64,000 bases of DNA from Saccharopolyspora phatthalungensis (GCF_014203395.1 NZ_JACHIW010000002.1:1364001-1428000), one strand, 5' to 3'. Positions 49,404 through 61,403 are shown, numbered from the stretch's first letter. Made by a program: numbers and translations. Notes: generated from the sequence alone by a model not told the origin.

Positions 49404-52400
49404 CTAGCTGGCCGGTGACGGTAAGTAGCCGGATTCGACGAAGAAGCGCACGTACCTCATGAGGGTTTCCCGAGTGACCACCGGGTCCTCAAGACCGGTC
49501 GTCGCCAACGCTTTCGCGGTTTCGCTGTTGTCCACCAGTGGGTAGCCGGCGCCGGATGTGTGGATTGCGACGAAGTCGTCCAGCAGCGGGGTCAGCGCGT
49601 TGCCGGCGTCCGACTTGACCCGCTTCAGCCAGTCCTCCCAGTCCAATTCGGACAGTTGGTAACCGGACTCGCGCAAGCAGTCCACCAGTTGGTCGAAGGC
49701 GATCGCGGTCTCGTTCGCAATGTTGAATGTGCGGCCGTTGTGGCTGGGGTCGGCCGAGAGTTCGAGCACGGCGGCGCTGACGTAGTCGACGGGCACCAAG
49801 TACAGCCGTCCCGCGAGGCCGCGGGGCACGGCGCCGGCCTCGACCATGCCCTTGACAGTGAGCCAGACGAAGTCGCGGGTTTGACAGGCGCCGGTGTCCC
49901 GAGCGCCGGAGATCGTGTCGACCCGGTACACCGAGACAGGCAGTCCGCGATCCCGCCCGATATCAATGATCTGTTCGGCTACCCATTTGCTCTGGCGGTA
50001 GCCGGTGGTCAACGCCTCGCCGGGGCCGGTGGGATCCTGCACCCGGAATGGCGTTCCGGGATCCGCGGGCGTGGGATAGACGCCGGTGGAGGAAATGTGG
50101 TGCACGGGCACGCTTCGGATAGCAGCGAGGCGCAATACCTCGGTTGTGCCGCCGACGTTTGCGGCACGTAGCTCTGGATACGGGAACAGCCAGTTGGGCA
50201 TCGCTCCCGCGTGGTAGATCACGTCGGCCTCGTCGGCCAGCTTCTCGAAGTTGGTGGGCTCCAGACCGAGCAGTGGCTTGGTCAGGTCTCCGGGCAGCAC
50301 GGTGATCCGCTGGCCGTAGTCGTCCGCCCAAAGCCCGTACCAGCGCAGATTTTGCCGGATCCGGTCGAGGCCGTCCTTCTCGTTGTCCGCCCGGACGAGA
50401 CAGTGCACGTGCATAGGCGTCTTCCGGAGCAGGTCGCGCAGCAGGAAAGCCCCGAGGAAACCCGTGGCGCCCGTGAGAAACGCCGAGACGGCGACATGCC
50501 GGGGTGCGCCCGTGCCGGGGACGATGGCATCGTGCAGGTGGATTTCCGAGGCGAAGTCCACCGCTGGTCGCGGTGAGGTCTCCCCGTGGCTCTCGCCATC
50601 GCCCAACTGGTTCATCAGGTGCTTGACCAACGCACTGGGCGTGGGGTGGTCGAAAATGAGAGTGGCGGCCAACCGGAGCCCGGTTGCGGCGTCGAGTCCG
50701 TTACGCAGCTCGACCGCGGACAAGGAGTCGAATCCGATTTCCAGGAACGGCCTGTCGTCCGCGATGGCATCGGCATCGCGGTGGCCGAGCACGGTAGCGG
50801 TCTTGCGGAGCACGAGTTTCCGAACAGCGGACCGAAGTTCGTCCCCGGACAGCTCGGCCAGCTGTTCAGCGCTGGTCGATGGACCGTCGGCCTGCTCCGG
50901 TGTGCCGATGGTGAGGGTGCGCAGCAGTCCGGGGGCTGTCGCGGACGTCTCGATCAGCGTTCGGTCGATCGGGCTCGCGACGACGGTGGGTGCTTCGCTG
51001 CCCATCGCGGCGTCGAACAGCGCGAGGCCGGCGGAGGGCGTGATGGGCTTGATGCCTTGGCGCGTGACTCGGTGAATGTCGTTCGTGGTCAGGCGTGCGG
51101 CCATGCCGGTCTGGGATGTGTCCCACAGGCCCCAGGCGATCGAGGTGGCGGGCAGTCCTTGGCCGTGGCGGTGGTGGGCGAGTGCGTCGAGGAAGGTATT
51201 AGCGGCCGCGTAGTTGCCTTGTCCGGGGGCGCCGAAGGTGCCGGCGATGGAGGAGAAGAGGACGAACGCGTCCAGGTCGAGGTGTCGAGTGAGCTCGTGC
51301 AGATGCCATGCCGCGTCGACCTTGGGGGCGAGCACGTTGTCGATCTGGGTGGGAGTCAGCGAATTGATCGTGCCGTCGTCGTTGATGCCTGCGCTGTGGA
51401 TGACGGCGGTCAGGTCGATCCCGTCGAGGAGGTCGGCCAGGGCAGCGCGGTCGGAGACATCGACGGCGGTGATGTCGGCGTGGGCGCCCAGGGCGGTGAG
51501 TTCGTCGCGTAGTGCGGTGGCGCCGGGGGTATGGATGCCGCGGCGGCTGGTGAGCACCAGTTTGCGGACCCCATGCCGGGTCACGAGGTGGCGGGCGAGA
51601 AGGCTGCCCAGGGCGCCCATCCCACCGGTGATCAGCACGGTGCCGTCGGGAGACCACCGGACGGGTGTGGTGGAGGTGGGCGGCGGGGCGAGCGCGGGGG
51701 TGAAGGTGCGTCCACGGCGCAGCGCAAGAACGGGCTCGTCGGTGTGGATCGCCTCCGGCAAGGCGGTGCGGCTGTCGGGGTGGGTGTCGTGGTCGATCAA
51801 GGTGATGCGGCCGGGGTTTTCCGACTCGGCCGACCGCAGCAATCCCCACACCGCGGCGATGGCCGGGTCGACCGGGTCGGTGCCGCCGGTACTGAGGGCG
51901 CCGGTCGCCGTCACCACCAACCGGGTCGCGCGAAGTCGTTCGGTGCCCAGCCAATCGCGCAGCAGTGCCGCAGTCCGTTGGACACGCTCGTGGGTTTCGG
52001 TGATCACGTCGCGGGACGAGGCGGCCAGTGGGAGCTGGATCGTGTCGGTGTCGTCGTCGACGGCACCCAGATCGGGGTGTTCGCCGTCCAGCCGGACCAC
52101 CCGGGCCGCTCGGGTGACGCTCCGGGAATGATCGTTCCAGCCAACGGTGAACAACCCGTCCACTGGTGACACCGCGGCCATGGTCGGCACGCTGCTCCAG
52201 AAGCGTTCTCGCTGGAAGGCGTAGGTGGGCAGGTCCACGACCCGTGCGCCGGGATAAACAGCCCGCCAGTCGACGCTGCGACCAGCCGCGTGCACCTGCC
52301 CGAGTGTGCTCAGGACGGTGTCGACCTGCGGCTTGTTGCGACGTTGTGTCGCGACCGCGGTATGTCCGGTGTCCTGCAGCAGCGCGGTCAGCGTCGCATC

Positions 52401-54887
52401 CGGGCCCAGTTCGACCACAGTGGACTGTTCGATCGCGGACATCGCGTCATGGAACCGCACCGTGCCTCGCACGTGCCGCACCCAGTAGTCGGGATCGGTC
52501 AGCTCCGCCTCGGTGGCCGGCCGTCCGGTCAACGTGGACACCACCGGAATCACCGGTGCGTGGTAGTCGACGGTGCCCGCGATCCGCCGGAATTCCGCCA
52601 GCATCGGCTCCATCAACGGCGAATGGAACGCATGGGACACCGTCAACCGCCTGGTCTTACGGCCGCGCTCGGCGAGCACCGTCGCCACCGCTTCCACCGC
52701 CTGCTCCGTCCCGGCGATCACGACCGAATCCGTGGCGTTGACCGCCGCCAGGTCCACCGACGATCGATCCCCCAGCAACGGCACTACCTCGTCCGCACCG
52801 GCTTGCACCGCGGTCATCGCCCCACCCGCCGGCAACGCCTGCATCAACCGGCCACGCGCCGCGACCAGGGCCGCCGCGTCGGCCAACGACCACACCCCGG
52901 CCACATGCGCCGCCGCGAACTCGCCCACCGAGTGCCCCACCACCTGGTCCGGGACGATCCCCCAAGACTCCAGCAACCGGAACAACCCCACCTGCAGCGC
53001 GAACAACCCGGCCTGCGTGAACACCGTCCGGTCCAGCTCGGTCTCGCCACCGGCCGTGCCGAACACCACGTCGGCCACCGCGAACCCGACATGCCCGGCC
53101 AGCTGCCGGTCCAGCTCGCCGGCCGCCGCGTGAAACGCTTCCGCGAACACCGGGAACCGGCCGGCCAACTCCCGCCCCATTCCCCGGTATTGGCCGCCCT
53201 GACCGGAGAACGCGAACAGCGTCGCCGACGGACCCGCCCGCAACACCGAAACGTCCCGCAACTCCCCCGCAAAACCCGCAATAGTGCTCGCGGTAACCAC
53301 CGCGCGGTGCTCGAACCAGGTGCGGGTGGTCGCCAGCGAGAAGCCGATGTCGACCGGGTCGGAACCCGGGTGAGCGCGCAGGAACGCGGCCAATCGCTCG
53401 GCCTGCGCGGTCAGGGCACGCGGTGTGTGAGCGGATAGGATCCACGGCACCACCCCCGCCTCGGAACGCTCACCAACCCCGGCACCGGCTTGGTCGGTGT
53501 CCTCGGGCGCCTGTTCCAGGATGACGTGCGCGTTGGTTCCGCTGACCCCGAACGACGAGACCCCGGCCCGGCGCGGCACGCCGGTCTCGGGCCAGCGCTG
53601 CGCCTCGGTGAGCAGCCGCACCCCACCGGACGCCCAGTCCACATGCGGCGACGGCTCATCCACGTGCAACGTGCGCGGCAGGACCCCGTGCCGCATCGCC
53701 TGGACCATCTTGATCACACCGCCCACCCCGGCGGCCGACTGGCTGTGACCGATGTTCGACTTCAACGACCCCAACCACAACGGCCGCTCCGGATCGCGTT
53801 CGCGCCCATAGACCGCCAGCAACGCGTCGGCCTCGATCGGATCGCCCAACGTGGTCCCGGTGCCGTGCGCCTCCACCGCGTCCACCTCACCGGGCGACAA
53901 GCGCGCCGACCGCAACGCCGCACGGATCACCCGCTGCTGCGACAGCGCGTTCGGCGCGGTCAGCCCGTTGCTCGCCCCGTCGGAATTGACCGCCGACCCC
54001 CGCAAGACCGCCCACACCCGACGACCGTTTCGCCGCGCGTCAGAAAGCTTCTCCAACACCAGCACACCCACGCCCTCGGCCCACCCGGTGCCATCCGCAG
54101 CCGCGGCGAACGCCTTGCACCGCCCGTCCGCGGACAACCCCCGCTGCCGGGAGAACTCCACGAACACCCCCGGCGACGCCATCACCGTCACCCCGCCGGC
54201 CAACGCGAGGTCGCACTCACCCGACCGCAACGACTGCGCCGCCAGATGCATCGCCATCAGCGAGGACGAACACGCCGTGTCCACCGTGAGCGACGGCCCC
54301 TCCAACCCCAGCACATACGACACGCGACCCGAGATCACGCTGCTGTGCTTGCCGGTGAGGAGATGACCTGCGGAACCGGTGTCGGATTCGTGCAGGCGAG
54401 GACCGTAATCCTGCGCGCTGCCACCGAGAAACACGCCGGTCGGGGTGCCGGCGAGGTCGCTCGGCGCGATCCCGGTCCGCTCGACCGCCTCCCACGCAGT
54501 CTCCAGCACCACCCGCTGCTGCGGATCCATCGCCGCCGCCTCGCGCGGTGAGATTCGGAACAATGCCGCGTCGAACAACGGTGCGTCGTGCAGGAATCCG
54601 CCGTAGCGGGTGTGAGTACGCCTAGGCGCGTCCGGGTCCGGGGAGTAGAGCGCGTCGAGATCCCAACCCCGGTCAGTAGGAAAATCGCCGACTACGTCCT
54701 TTCCGCCGTCCACGACCTGCCACAACGCCTCCGGTGAATCCACCCCGCCCGGATAGCGGCAAGCCATGCCGACGATCGCGATCGGCTCGCGAAGCCGTGC
54801 TTCGGTCTCCGTCAACCGGTTGCGGACCTCGAACAACTCCGCCGTGACGCGACGCAGGTACTTGCCGAGCTTCTCGTTCTCGTTCAT
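49404..54887 (-). CDS. Type I modular PKS, KS-AT-KR-ACP-thioester reductase
   Basis: An 1827-aa terminal module. An N-terminal coiled-coil docking helix (1-33) precedes the KS, with catalytic Cys ([11 protein letters not shown]), EAHGTGT and SNIGHSQ. The AT has GHSVG and HAFH motifs, predicting malonyl-CoA. The KR is intact ([28 protein letters not shown]) and has NDD in place of the LDD of B-type KRs. No DH or [15 protein letters not shown]. The C-terminal about 380 residues are a reductive release domain ([29 protein letters not shown] with Tyr-Lys). It receives a diketide from the upstream synthase and releases an aldehyde or alcohol. GAAAG precedes ATG. Confidence 0.95.
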   Translation of the reverse strand: MNENEKLGKYLRRVTAELFEVRNRLTETEARLREPIAIVGMACRYPGGVDSPEALWQVVDGGKDVVGDFPTDRGWDLDALYSPDPDAPRRTHTRYGGFLHDAPLFDAALFRISPREAAAMDPQQRVVLETAWEAVERTGIAPSDLAGTPTGVFLGGSAQDYGPRLHESDTGSAGHLLTGKHSSVISGRVSYVLGLEGPSLTVDTACSSSLMAMHLAAQSLRSGECDLALAGGVTVMASPGVFVEFSRQRGLSADGRCKAFAAAADGTGWAEGVGVLVLEKLSDARRNGRRVWAVLRGSAVNSDGASNGLTAPNALSQQRVIRAALRSARLSPGEVDAVEAHGTGTTLGDPIEADALLAVYGRERDPERPLWLGSLKSNIGHSQSAAGVGGVIKMVQAMRHGVLPRTLHVDEPSPHVDWASGGVRLLTEAQRWPETGVPRRAGVSSFGVSGTNAHVILEQAPEDTDQAGAGVGERSEAGVVPWILSAHTPRALTAQAERLAAFLRAHPGSDPVDIGFSLATTRTWFEHRAVVTASTIAGFAGELRDVSVLRAGPSATLFAFSGQGGQYRGMGRELAGRFPVFAEAFHAAAGELDRQLAGHVGFAVADVVFGTAGGETELDRTVFTQAGLFALQVGLFRLLESWGIVPDQVVGHSVGEFAAAHVAGVWSLADAAALVAARGRLMQALPAGGAMTAVQAGADEVVPLLGDRSSVDLAAVNATDSVVIAGTEQAVEAVATVLAERGRKTRRLTVSHAFHSPLMEPMLAEFRRIAGTVDYHAPVIPVVSTLTGRPATEAELTDPDYWVRHVRGTVRFHDAMSAIEQSTVVELGPDATLTALLQDTGHTAVATQRRNKPQVDTVLSTLGQVHAAGRSVDWRAVYPGARVVDLPTYAFQRERFWSSVPTMAAVSPVDGLFTVGWNDHSRSVTRAARVVRLDGEHPDLGAVDDDTDTIQLPLAASSRDVITETHERVQRTAALLRDWLGTERLRATRLVVTATGALSTGGTDPVDPAIAAVWGLLRSAESENPGRITLIDHDTHPDSRTALPEAIHTDEPVLALRRGRTFTPALAPPPTSTTPVRWSPDGTVLITGGMGALGSLLARHLVTRHGVRKLVLTSRRGIHTPGATALRDELTALGAHADITAVDVSDRAALADLLDGIDLTAVIHSAGINDDGTINSLTPTQIDNVLAPKVDAAWHLHELTRHLDLDAFVLFSSIAGTFGAPGQGNYAAANTFLDALAHHRHGQGLPATSIAWGLWDTSQTGMAARLTTNDIHRVTRQGIKPITPSAGLALFDAAMGSEAPTVVASPIDRTLIETSATAPGLLRTLTIGTPEQADGPSTSAEQLAELSGDELRSAVRKLVLRKTATVLGHRDADAIADDRPFLEIGFDSLSAVELRNGLDAATGLRLAATLIFDHPTPSALVKHLMNQLGDGESHGETSPRPAVDFASEIHLHDAIVPGTGAPRHVAVSAFLTGATGFLGAFLLRDLLRKTPMHVHCLVRADNEKDGLDRIRQNLRWYGLWADDYGQRITVLPGDLTKPLLGLEPTNFEKLADEADVIYHAGAMPNWLFPYPELRAANVGGTTEVLRLAAIRSVPVHHISSTGVYPTPADPGTPFRVQDPTGPGEALTTGYRQSKWVAEQIIDIGRDRGLPVSVYRVDTISGARDTGACQTRDFVWLTVKGMVEAGAVPRGLAGRLYLVPVDYVSAAVLELSADPSHNGRTFNIANETAIAFDQLVDCLRESGYQLSELDWEDWLKRVKSDAGNALTPLLDDFVAIHTSGAGYPLVDNSETAKALATTGLEDPVVTRETLMRYVRFFVESGYLPSPAS

Positions 54888-54926
54888 AAGACACTTTCGA
54901 TGGTTCTGGCGCTTGGCCGGTGACGC

Positions 54927-57900
54927 TCACGCGCCGAGGGTTTCGTCGATGAGCCGGAACAGTTCCTCGTTCGTCGCCGCATAAATCCGGCTGACGACAA
55001 AGCTGGATCGTTGATCGGTGGACGTGTCCGTGGTGCTCGTATCGGCACCGGGCTCGGGTTCGGTCGGCACCAGCCTCGTGCGGAGGTAACCGGCCAGCGC
55101 GTCAGGCGTCGGGTGGTTGTACACGATCGTCGCCGGCAACCGCAGTCCGGTCGCCGCGGCGAGGCGGTTCCTCAGTTCCATGCCGGCCAGCGAATCGCAG
55201 CCAAGGCTCAGGAACGTGGCATCGGGCTTGATCGGATCCGGGTTGGAATGGCCCAGCACGAGGGCGACATGAGTACGGACCAGACCGAGGAGTTCACGCT
55301 GTTGCCCCGCGTGACTTAGCCCCGGCAGCCGCTGGGCGAGGGAGTCAGTCTCCGCACCGTCCACGGAGCCCCGTGCCGTCGGCGCGCTCGGATCCGCCTC
55401 GGTGGCGAGGTGGCTGAGCAAAGGCGGGATCGTGCCGTCAAGGGCAACCGTACGCAGAGCCTGCTGGCTGAACCGGACGGGAACCAGGGTGTCGGCGCGA
55501 GCGCGCAACGCGGTGTCGAAGGCCGCGAGTGCTTGTTCGGTGGGCAGTTCCGTCATGCCTGTGCCGCGGTGCATGCGTGCGACGTCGGCCGTGGTGAGGT
55601 GGCCGGTCATCCCGCTCGACTCGGCCCAGTGGCCCCAGGCCAGCGAGATGGCCGGCAGCCCCTCGGCCTGGCGGCGCGCGGCCAGGGCGTCCAGGACGGT
55701 GTTGGCGGCCGCATAGCCTGCTTGTCCCGAATTGCCCAGAACACCCGCGATCGACGAATAGAGGACGAAGGCCTCCAGAGCGCAGTGCCGGGTGAGACGG
55801 TGCAGGTTCCAAGCGGCGTCCACCTTGGGACGCAGCACCGTATCGAGCCGCTCCGGGGTGATATTGCCGATCACGGCGTCGTCGAGAACTCCCGCGGCGT
55901 GCACGACCGCGATCAACGGATGGTCTTCGGGGATTGCGTCCAGTACCGCCGCCAGGGCGACCGGGTCCGCCACGTCGCAGGCGACGACGGAGGCGTTGCA
56001 GCCCAGTTCGGCAAGTTCGGCCGTCAGCTCCGCCGCACCCGGCGCGGCGGCTCCGCTGCGGCTGGTCAGCACGAGGTGACCTACGCCGTGGTGGGTCACC
56101 AAGCGTCGTGCCGTAAGCGCGCCGAGAGTGCCGGTTCCTCCGGTGACCAGGACGGTGCCGTGTGCGGGGAACGTGAGAGGCGGCGCGTCGCCCACGTTGA
56201 CCGCACGCCGCAGCCGGGGCACGTGGGCGATGCCATCGCGGATGGCGATCTGGGGATCGTCGGACCGGCAGGCGCCGCGCAGCGCCGATTGACTCGCGGG
56301 GGTGCCGTCCAGATCGATCAGCTGTATCCGGCCAGGGTGTTCCGACTGGGCCGAACGCACCAGACCCCACACCGCTGCGGCCTCTAACACGGGAGCCGGA
56401 TCCTCGCTGCCGGTCGTGACGGCATGGCCGGTGACCAATGACAGCCGCACGTCGGCGAGCCGGTCGTCGGACAGAAAGCCCTGGACCAGCGCCAAAACCT
56501 GATGCGCAGCGGCGTGCACGAGCGACGCGACGTCCTCGACTTCCGGACGTGCGACGCTGGGAACGGCCATCATCACCACATCCGGTGCCGGAACACCCGC
56601 GCCGAGTACACCGGCTAGGACCGCCAGGTCCGGATAACCCGGCGCATCGCCGATGCTGGAGGCGGCCAGGTTCGCTCCGATGACCGCCACATCGGCGTGG
56701 CCGCTCTCCGCGAGAACTCCGGGTTCCCAGCCGACCTCATGGAGAACGTCGTCCGTGAACAGGCCGAGATCTTTCGCCGCGGGGGCCGGGCGGCCGCTCT
56801 CCAGCCAGTACCGCGTCCGCCGGAAGGCATAGGTCGGCAGCTCGATCCGCCTGCCACACAGAATTCCCTCCCAGGTAACGGAAACGCCGGACACATGAGC
56901 CTCGGCGAGCGCCGCGATGAACCGGTCGAGCCCGCCTTCGCCGCGTCGCAGCGATCCCAGCGCGGTAGCGTCCAGTACGGGCGCCAGCACGGGGTGTGGG
57001 CTGCACTCGATGAACACGTGCCGGTCGAAGGCACGAATCGCCTCGTCGAACCGGACCGTCTGCCGGAGGTTTTCGTACCAGTACTCGGCGTTCAGCGCGC
57101 TGCCGTCGACGAATTCGCCGGTCACCGTCGAGAAGAACGGAATATCCGCCGCACGTGGCGTGATCGGCGCGAGCACGTCCAGCAACCCGTCGCGGAGGAT
57201 GTCAACCTGCGCCGAGTGTGACGCGTAGTCCACGGAAATCCGCTTCGCCCGGTCCCAGGTCGTCAGCACCTCCTCCAGCGCGGCCGGTTCACCGGACACC
57301 ACCGTCGACTGTGGACCGTTGATCGCGGCGATCGAGACCCGGCCTTCCCGGCCGGCAAGCCCCGCGCGTACCTCGGCGACCGGCAGCGGAACCGAAACCA
57401 TTCCCCCGCGACCCGCCAGCGAGTCCCGGATCATCTTGCTGCGGGACACGACGATGCGAGCCGCATCGCGCAGGCTCAACGCCCCGGCGACGCAAGCGGC
57501 CGCGATCTCGCCCTGCGAGTGACCGATCACCGCGGCGGGTTCGACGCCATGTGATCGCCAAAGCGCGGCCAGCGAGACCATGACGGCGAACAATGCGGGC
57601 TGAACGACGTCAACCCGCTGCAAGGCGTCGGCGGCGCCCAGGACCTCGAACAGATCCCAGTCGGTGAACTCGGCCAATGCCTGAGCACACTCGGTCATCC
57701 GCGTAGCGAACACCGGCGAGGAGGCCACCAACTCCTGCGCCATCCCCGTCCACTGCGCGCCTTGGCCGGGAAACACGAAGACGACCCCGCTGCGCTCGGC
57801 AACGCCCTGAACGACATCCCCGGACGGGGTGCCATCGGCCAGTGCGGTCAACCCGGCGAGCGTGTGGTCGAGGTCGTGGCCGAGTACCACCGCCCGATGC

Positions 57901-60900
57901 TCCATCGACGACCGATGAGTCGCCGCCGAATAGGTCACGTCCGCCAGCGCTGGCCGGGACTCCAGGAACTCCGCCATCCGCGCTGCCTGCCTGCGCAAGG
58001 CGTCCTGGTCGCGAGCCGACAGCAACAGAGGCAGTACGCCGGAGGCGGGTTCGACAACGTCATCCTCCGGCTCCGCGGCCTGTTCCAGCACGACGTGCGC
58101 GTTCGTCCCGCTCACGCCGAACGAGGACACGCCGGCTCGGCGCGGCCGACCCGTGTCGGGCCAGGGCGTCGGCTCGGTCAGCAGTTCGATCGAGCCCGCC
58201 GACCAGTCCACATGGGACGTCGGCGCGGTCACGTGCAGTGTCTTCGGGAGCAGACCGTGCCGCATGGCCTGGACCATCTTGATGAGACCGGCGAGACCCG
58301 CGGCCGCCTGCGGGTGCCCGATGTTCGACTTCACCGAGCCCAGCAGCAGCGGCCGTTCGCGATCCTGGCCGTATGTCGCGAGCAACGCCCCGGCCTCGAT
58401 CGGGTCCCCCAGCCTGGTACCCGTGCCGTGTGCCTCCACGACGTCCACATCGGAGGGACGGAGTCCCGCGTCGGCCAAGGCAGCACGGATCACCCGCTGC
58501 TGAGCACGGCCGCTCGGTGCGGTCATCCCATTGGACGCGCCGTCCTGGTTGGTCGCCGAGCCTTTCACCACGGCCAGGACCCGGTGACCTTCCCGGCGGG
58601 CGTCCGACATCCGTTCCACCAGCACCACGCCGACGCCCTCGGCCAAGCCGAACCCGTCCGCACTCGCCGAGAACGCCTTACACCGGCCGTCCGGCGCGAG
58701 CCCGCCTTGCCGGGAGAACTCCACGAACATGCCCGCGCCGGACATGACCGTGACCCCGGCCACGACCGCGAGGCCGCACTCGCCACGGCGTACCGCCTGC
58801 ACGGCCAGGTGCAATGCCGCCAATGACGACGAACACGCCGTGTCCACCGTGAGCGCCGGGCCCTCGAAACCGTACAGATAGGAGATCCGGCCGGACATGA
58901 CACTGCCGGTCCTGCCGGTGAAAACGTACCCCTCCGCCTCGGTTCCCTGGTCCATGCGGGGGCCGTAATCCATGGTCATCGCGCCGACGAACACACCGGT
59001 CCGGGTGCCGCGCAGCGAAGCGGGCACGATACCGGCCTGCTCGAACGCCTCCCACGAGGTCTCCAGCAGCAGCCGCTGCTGCGGGTCCATCGCGGCGGCC
59101 TCGCGCGGACTGATCCCGAAGAATCCCGCGTCGAACAGGTCAACTCCGCTCAACAATCCGGCGTCGCGCTGGTAGAAGGTGCCAGCCGGGCGGGACTCGC
59201 CGTCATAGGAGCTCGCGAAGTCGTCTTCGCGGTCAGCGGGAAAGGACGACACGGCATCCACACCGTCACACACCAGCCGCCACAGATCGTCCGGGTTGCC
59301 GACACCACCGGGATAACGGCACCCCATGCCGACGATCACCACCGGATCGTCCTCGGCCCGCACCGTGAATTCGTCGACCGTCGGTGCAGCATCCGTCAGC
59401 GTGACCCTGATCAGCTCGGCCACCTCGGCCGGGGTCGGATAATCGTAGACCGTGGTCGCGGGCAGGCTCATTCCGGCAACCGCGGCGATCCGGGTACGGA
59501 TTCCCAGCGCGGTCACCGAGTCGAAACCCATGTCGCGGAACGGCCGATCCGGACGCACCGCGTCGGCCGAGCCGAGTAACGCCTCGACCTCCTGGCAGAC
59601 GACGTTGACCAGCAACGCCTTCTGGTCCTTTTCGGACATCCCGGTCAGGCGTTCGCGAAGCGGTGGTTCGGGATCCGCCTCGACCTCCGGCATGGCCTCG
59701 GGAAGGTCGACGATCTGACGGTCGTGGTCTCGGTAGACCGCTTTCCAGTCGATATCGACGCCGTCGACGAACAACTCACCGAGCGTCCGCACGACCTTGT
59801 CCATTCCCGCCTGACGACGACGCACCGAGGCGCGGACGGCGGCGCGCACACCGGCCGACTCGACGGTCTCCTGAATGGCCGCGGTGAGCACCGGATGCGG
59901 GCTGACCTCAAGAAATACCGCGTTTCCGGCGGTGAGCGCGGCGCGGACGGCCCGTTCGAACTGGATCGGGCTACGCAGGTTGCGGCACCAGTAGTCGGCG
60001 TCCAGCGCCACGTCCTCGGGCAATTCTTCGGCGATGACCGACGAATAGAAACGCGTCTTGGGCGGGCGAGGGCGCAGCGGGGCCAAAGCCTCGCGCAGTC
60101 GCGGTGTTATCCGGTCGATGTGCGCGGAGTGCGCGGCCAGGTCCACGCCGATCGTCCTGGCCTTGATTCCCTGCCCGGCGAACTCGTCGCGCAGCCTTCG
60201 AGCGGCCTCGGCATCGCCGGAGACGATCACCGACCGTGGGCCGTTGACCGCCGCGATCTCAAGTCCCGCAATCAATCGTGGCCGCACGACGTCGACATGT
60301 GCCGGAACGGAGATCATCGCGCCGTGGCCGGACAGCGTGGCTTGCAACTGGCTCCACCGCGCCACGATCCGGGCGCCGTCGCCCAGCGACAACGCTCCGG
60401 CCACGACCGCGGCGGCAATCTCGCCCAAACTGTGCCCAAGCACCGCAGACGGCTCGATTCCGTACGAACGCCACAATGCCGCCAACGAGAGCATCACGGA
60501 AAACAACACAGGCTGCACGACGTCGGTGCGTTCCAGCGAAGGAGCGCCCGGGATCTCGTTGACGACATCGAGCAATGACCAATCGATGAACGGCGTGAAC
60601 GCCTCCGCGCATTCCGCCATCCGCTCCCGGAAAACCACCGAGGACGCCATCAGGTCGAGCGCCATACCCTGCCACTGCGACCCCTGCCCGGGGAACACGA
60701 ACACCACGCCACCATCGACCGGGCTTCCGTCCGCCAGCCCGGCGGCACTGCGCCCTTGCGCAAGGGCCGTAAGCGCCTCCAGAAAGCCATCCCGGCTGTC
60801 GGCGGCGAGCGCCGCGCGCCAACCTTCCGCTGGGCACTGAGCGAGCGACCAACCCACGTCCGCCGGCCGCCAGTCCGACTGCGCGCGTAGCCGGTCGAGC

Positions 60901-60980
60901 AACAAACCTGCCTGCGCCCGCAACGAGCCCGCGCTTACCGCGGACAGTCCCCACAACAGCGAGTCAGAATCGCGTTGCAC
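54927..60980 (-). CDS. Type I modular PKS, loading AT-ACP plus KS-AT-KR-ACP
   Basis: A 2017-aa synthase. The loading AT has GHSLG, then VARWSQ where extender ATs keep an Arg, and DLAAHSAH in place of YASH/HAFH, so it should load a non-carboxylated starter such as propionyl- or a branched acyl-CoA. Loading ACP: GFDSVTAL. Module 1: KS ([21 protein letters not shown]), AT with GHSQG and YASH (methylmalonyl-CoA), intact KR with LDD (B-type; YSSIAG, GYAAAN), ACP (GCDSLAGMEL). No DH. The C-terminal helix is a docking element for the next protein, which starts 39 bases downstream. GTG 60980 has AAGGAG 10 bases upstream. Confidence 0.95.
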   Translation of the reverse strand: MQRDSDSLLWGLSAVSAGSLRAQAGLLLDRLRAQSDWRPADVGWSLAQCPAEGWRAALAADSRDGFLEALTALAQGRSAAGLADGSPVDGGVVFVFPGQGSQWQGMALDLMASSVVFRERMAECAEAFTPFIDWSLLDVVNEIPGAPSLERTDVVQPVLFSVMLSLAALWRSYGIEPSAVLGHSLGEIAAAVVAGALSLGDGARIVARWSQLQATLSGHGAMISVPAHVDVVRPRLIAGLEIAAVNGPRSVIVSGDAEAARRLRDEFAGQGIKARTIGVDLAAHSAHIDRITPRLREALAPLRPRPPKTRFYSSVIAEELPEDVALDADYWCRNLRSPIQFERAVRAALTAGNAVFLEVSPHPVLTAAIQETVESAGVRAAVRASVRRRQAGMDKVVRTLGELFVDGVDIDWKAVYRDHDRQIVDLPEAMPEVEADPEPPLRERLTGMSEKDQKALLVNVVCQEVEALLGSADAVRPDRPFRDMGFDSVTALGIRTRIAAVAGMSLPATTVYDYPTPAEVAELIRVTLTDAAPTVDEFTVRAEDDPVVIVGMGCRYPGGVGNPDDLWRLVCDGVDAVSSFPADREDDFASSYDGESRPAGTFYQRDAGLLSGVDLFDAGFFGISPREAAAMDPQQRLLLETSWEAFEQAGIVPASLRGTRTGVFVGAMTMDYGPRMDQGTEAEGYVFTGRTGSVMSGRISYLYGFEGPALTVDTACSSSLAALHLAVQAVRRGECGLAVVAGVTVMSGAGMFVEFSRQGGLAPDGRCKAFSASADGFGLAEGVGVVLVERMSDARREGHRVLAVVKGSATNQDGASNGMTAPSGRAQQRVIRAALADAGLRPSDVDVVEAHGTGTRLGDPIEAGALLATYGQDRERPLLLGSVKSNIGHPQAAAGLAGLIKMVQAMRHGLLPKTLHVTAPTSHVDWSAGSIELLTEPTPWPDTGRPRRAGVSSFGVSGTNAHVVLEQAAEPEDDVVEPASGVLPLLLSARDQDALRRQAARMAEFLESRPALADVTYSAATHRSSMEHRAVVLGHDLDHTLAGLTALADGTPSGDVVQGVAERSGVVFVFPGQGAQWTGMAQELVASSPVFATRMTECAQALAEFTDWDLFEVLGAADALQRVDVVQPALFAVMVSLAALWRSHGVEPAAVIGHSQGEIAAACVAGALSLRDAARIVVSRSKMIRDSLAGRGGMVSVPLPVAEVRAGLAGREGRVSIAAINGPQSTVVSGEPAALEEVLTTWDRAKRISVDYASHSAQVDILRDGLLDVLAPITPRAADIPFFSTVTGEFVDGSALNAEYWYENLRQTVRFDEAIRAFDRHVFIECSPHPVLAPVLDATALGSLRRGEGGLDRFIAALAEAHVSGVSVTWEGILCGRRIELPTYAFRRTRYWLESGRPAPAAKDLGLFTDDVLHEVGWEPGVLAESGHADVAVIGANLAASSIGDAPGYPDLAVLAGVLGAGVPAPDVVMMAVPSVARPEVEDVASLVHAAAHQVLALVQGFLSDDRLADVRLSLVTGHAVTTGSEDPAPVLEAAAVWGLVRSAQSEHPGRIQLIDLDGTPASQSALRGACRSDDPQIAIRDGIAHVPRLRRAVNVGDAPPLTFPAHGTVLVTGGTGTLGALTARRLVTHHGVGHLVLTSRSGAAAPGAAELTAELAELGCNASVVACDVADPVALAAVLDAIPEDHPLIAVVHAAGVLDDAVIGNITPERLDTVLRPKVDAAWNLHRLTRHCALEAFVLYSSIAGVLGNSGQAGYAAANTVLDALAARRQAEGLPAISLAWGHWAESSGMTGHLTTADVARMHRGTGMTELPTEQALAAFDTALRARADTLVPVRFSQQALRTVALDGTIPPLLSHLATEADPSAPTARGSVDGAETDSLAQRLPGLSHAGQQRELLGLVRTHVALVLGHSNPDPIKPDATFLSLGCDSLAGMELRNRLAAATGLRLPATIVYNHPTPDALAGYLRTRLVPTEPEPGADTSTTDTSTDQRSSFVVSRIYAATNEELFRLIDETLGA

Positions 60981-61172
60981 CGTGCCATCGCTCCTTGATC
61001 ATTTCCGAACCGACAAGTCCTTCCGGTTCGGCGGTAAGAACTCCCTGGCATGCTGGGGAAACGCCGCGGTCCACACGAGACTCACGATGTCTCACCGGCG
61101 CTTCTTCCGAACATCATGACCGGAAAGAGGGGGCTACCACGGCGAGGAGCGCGCCACCAAACGCCGACCCGG

Positions 61173-61403
61173 TCAAATACCCGTTAAACCTGCCAACGTG
61201 ACGCGTGACAGCAACTTTAGTCCGGTGCGCCGCGACAAATCCAAACACGACTGCCAGAAAAGGGATATCTTGGCAAGACATTCAGGTCCAATCGAACCAA
61301 CGTGGACGATCTTGGTGCTCTCATTTGCGTTGCCGCAAACGTAACAGATGTGGCATAGCCGCATGCCATTAAATGTGCCCTTTGGACCCCAACCCTTGCA
61401 CAT
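61173..61403 (-). CDS. Possible small zinc-ribbon protein
   Basis: About 76 aa from ATG 61403. It contains LCHICYVCGNANES, then IVHVGSIGPECLAKI: two CxxC pairs and an IGPEC motif as in DUF6011-type ribbons. It lies in AT-richer DNA between the PKS and GntR genes, with no good RBS. Coding status is uncertain. Confidence 0.3.
   Translation of the reverse strand: MCKGWGPKGTFNGMRLCHICYVCGNANESTKIVHVGSIGPECLAKISLFWQSCLDLSRRTGLKLLSRVTLAGLTGI

Noticed and set aside
52290..54551. Large plus-strand frames opposite the second PKS gene
   Set aside because: Low-complexity Arg/Pro/His composition and antisense to KS and AT domains with conserved active sites.
54927..60980. A dehydratase or enoylreductase domain in module 1
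   Set aside because: The region between AT and KR contains only the KR structural subdomain; no HxxxGxxxxP or ER nucleotide motif was found.
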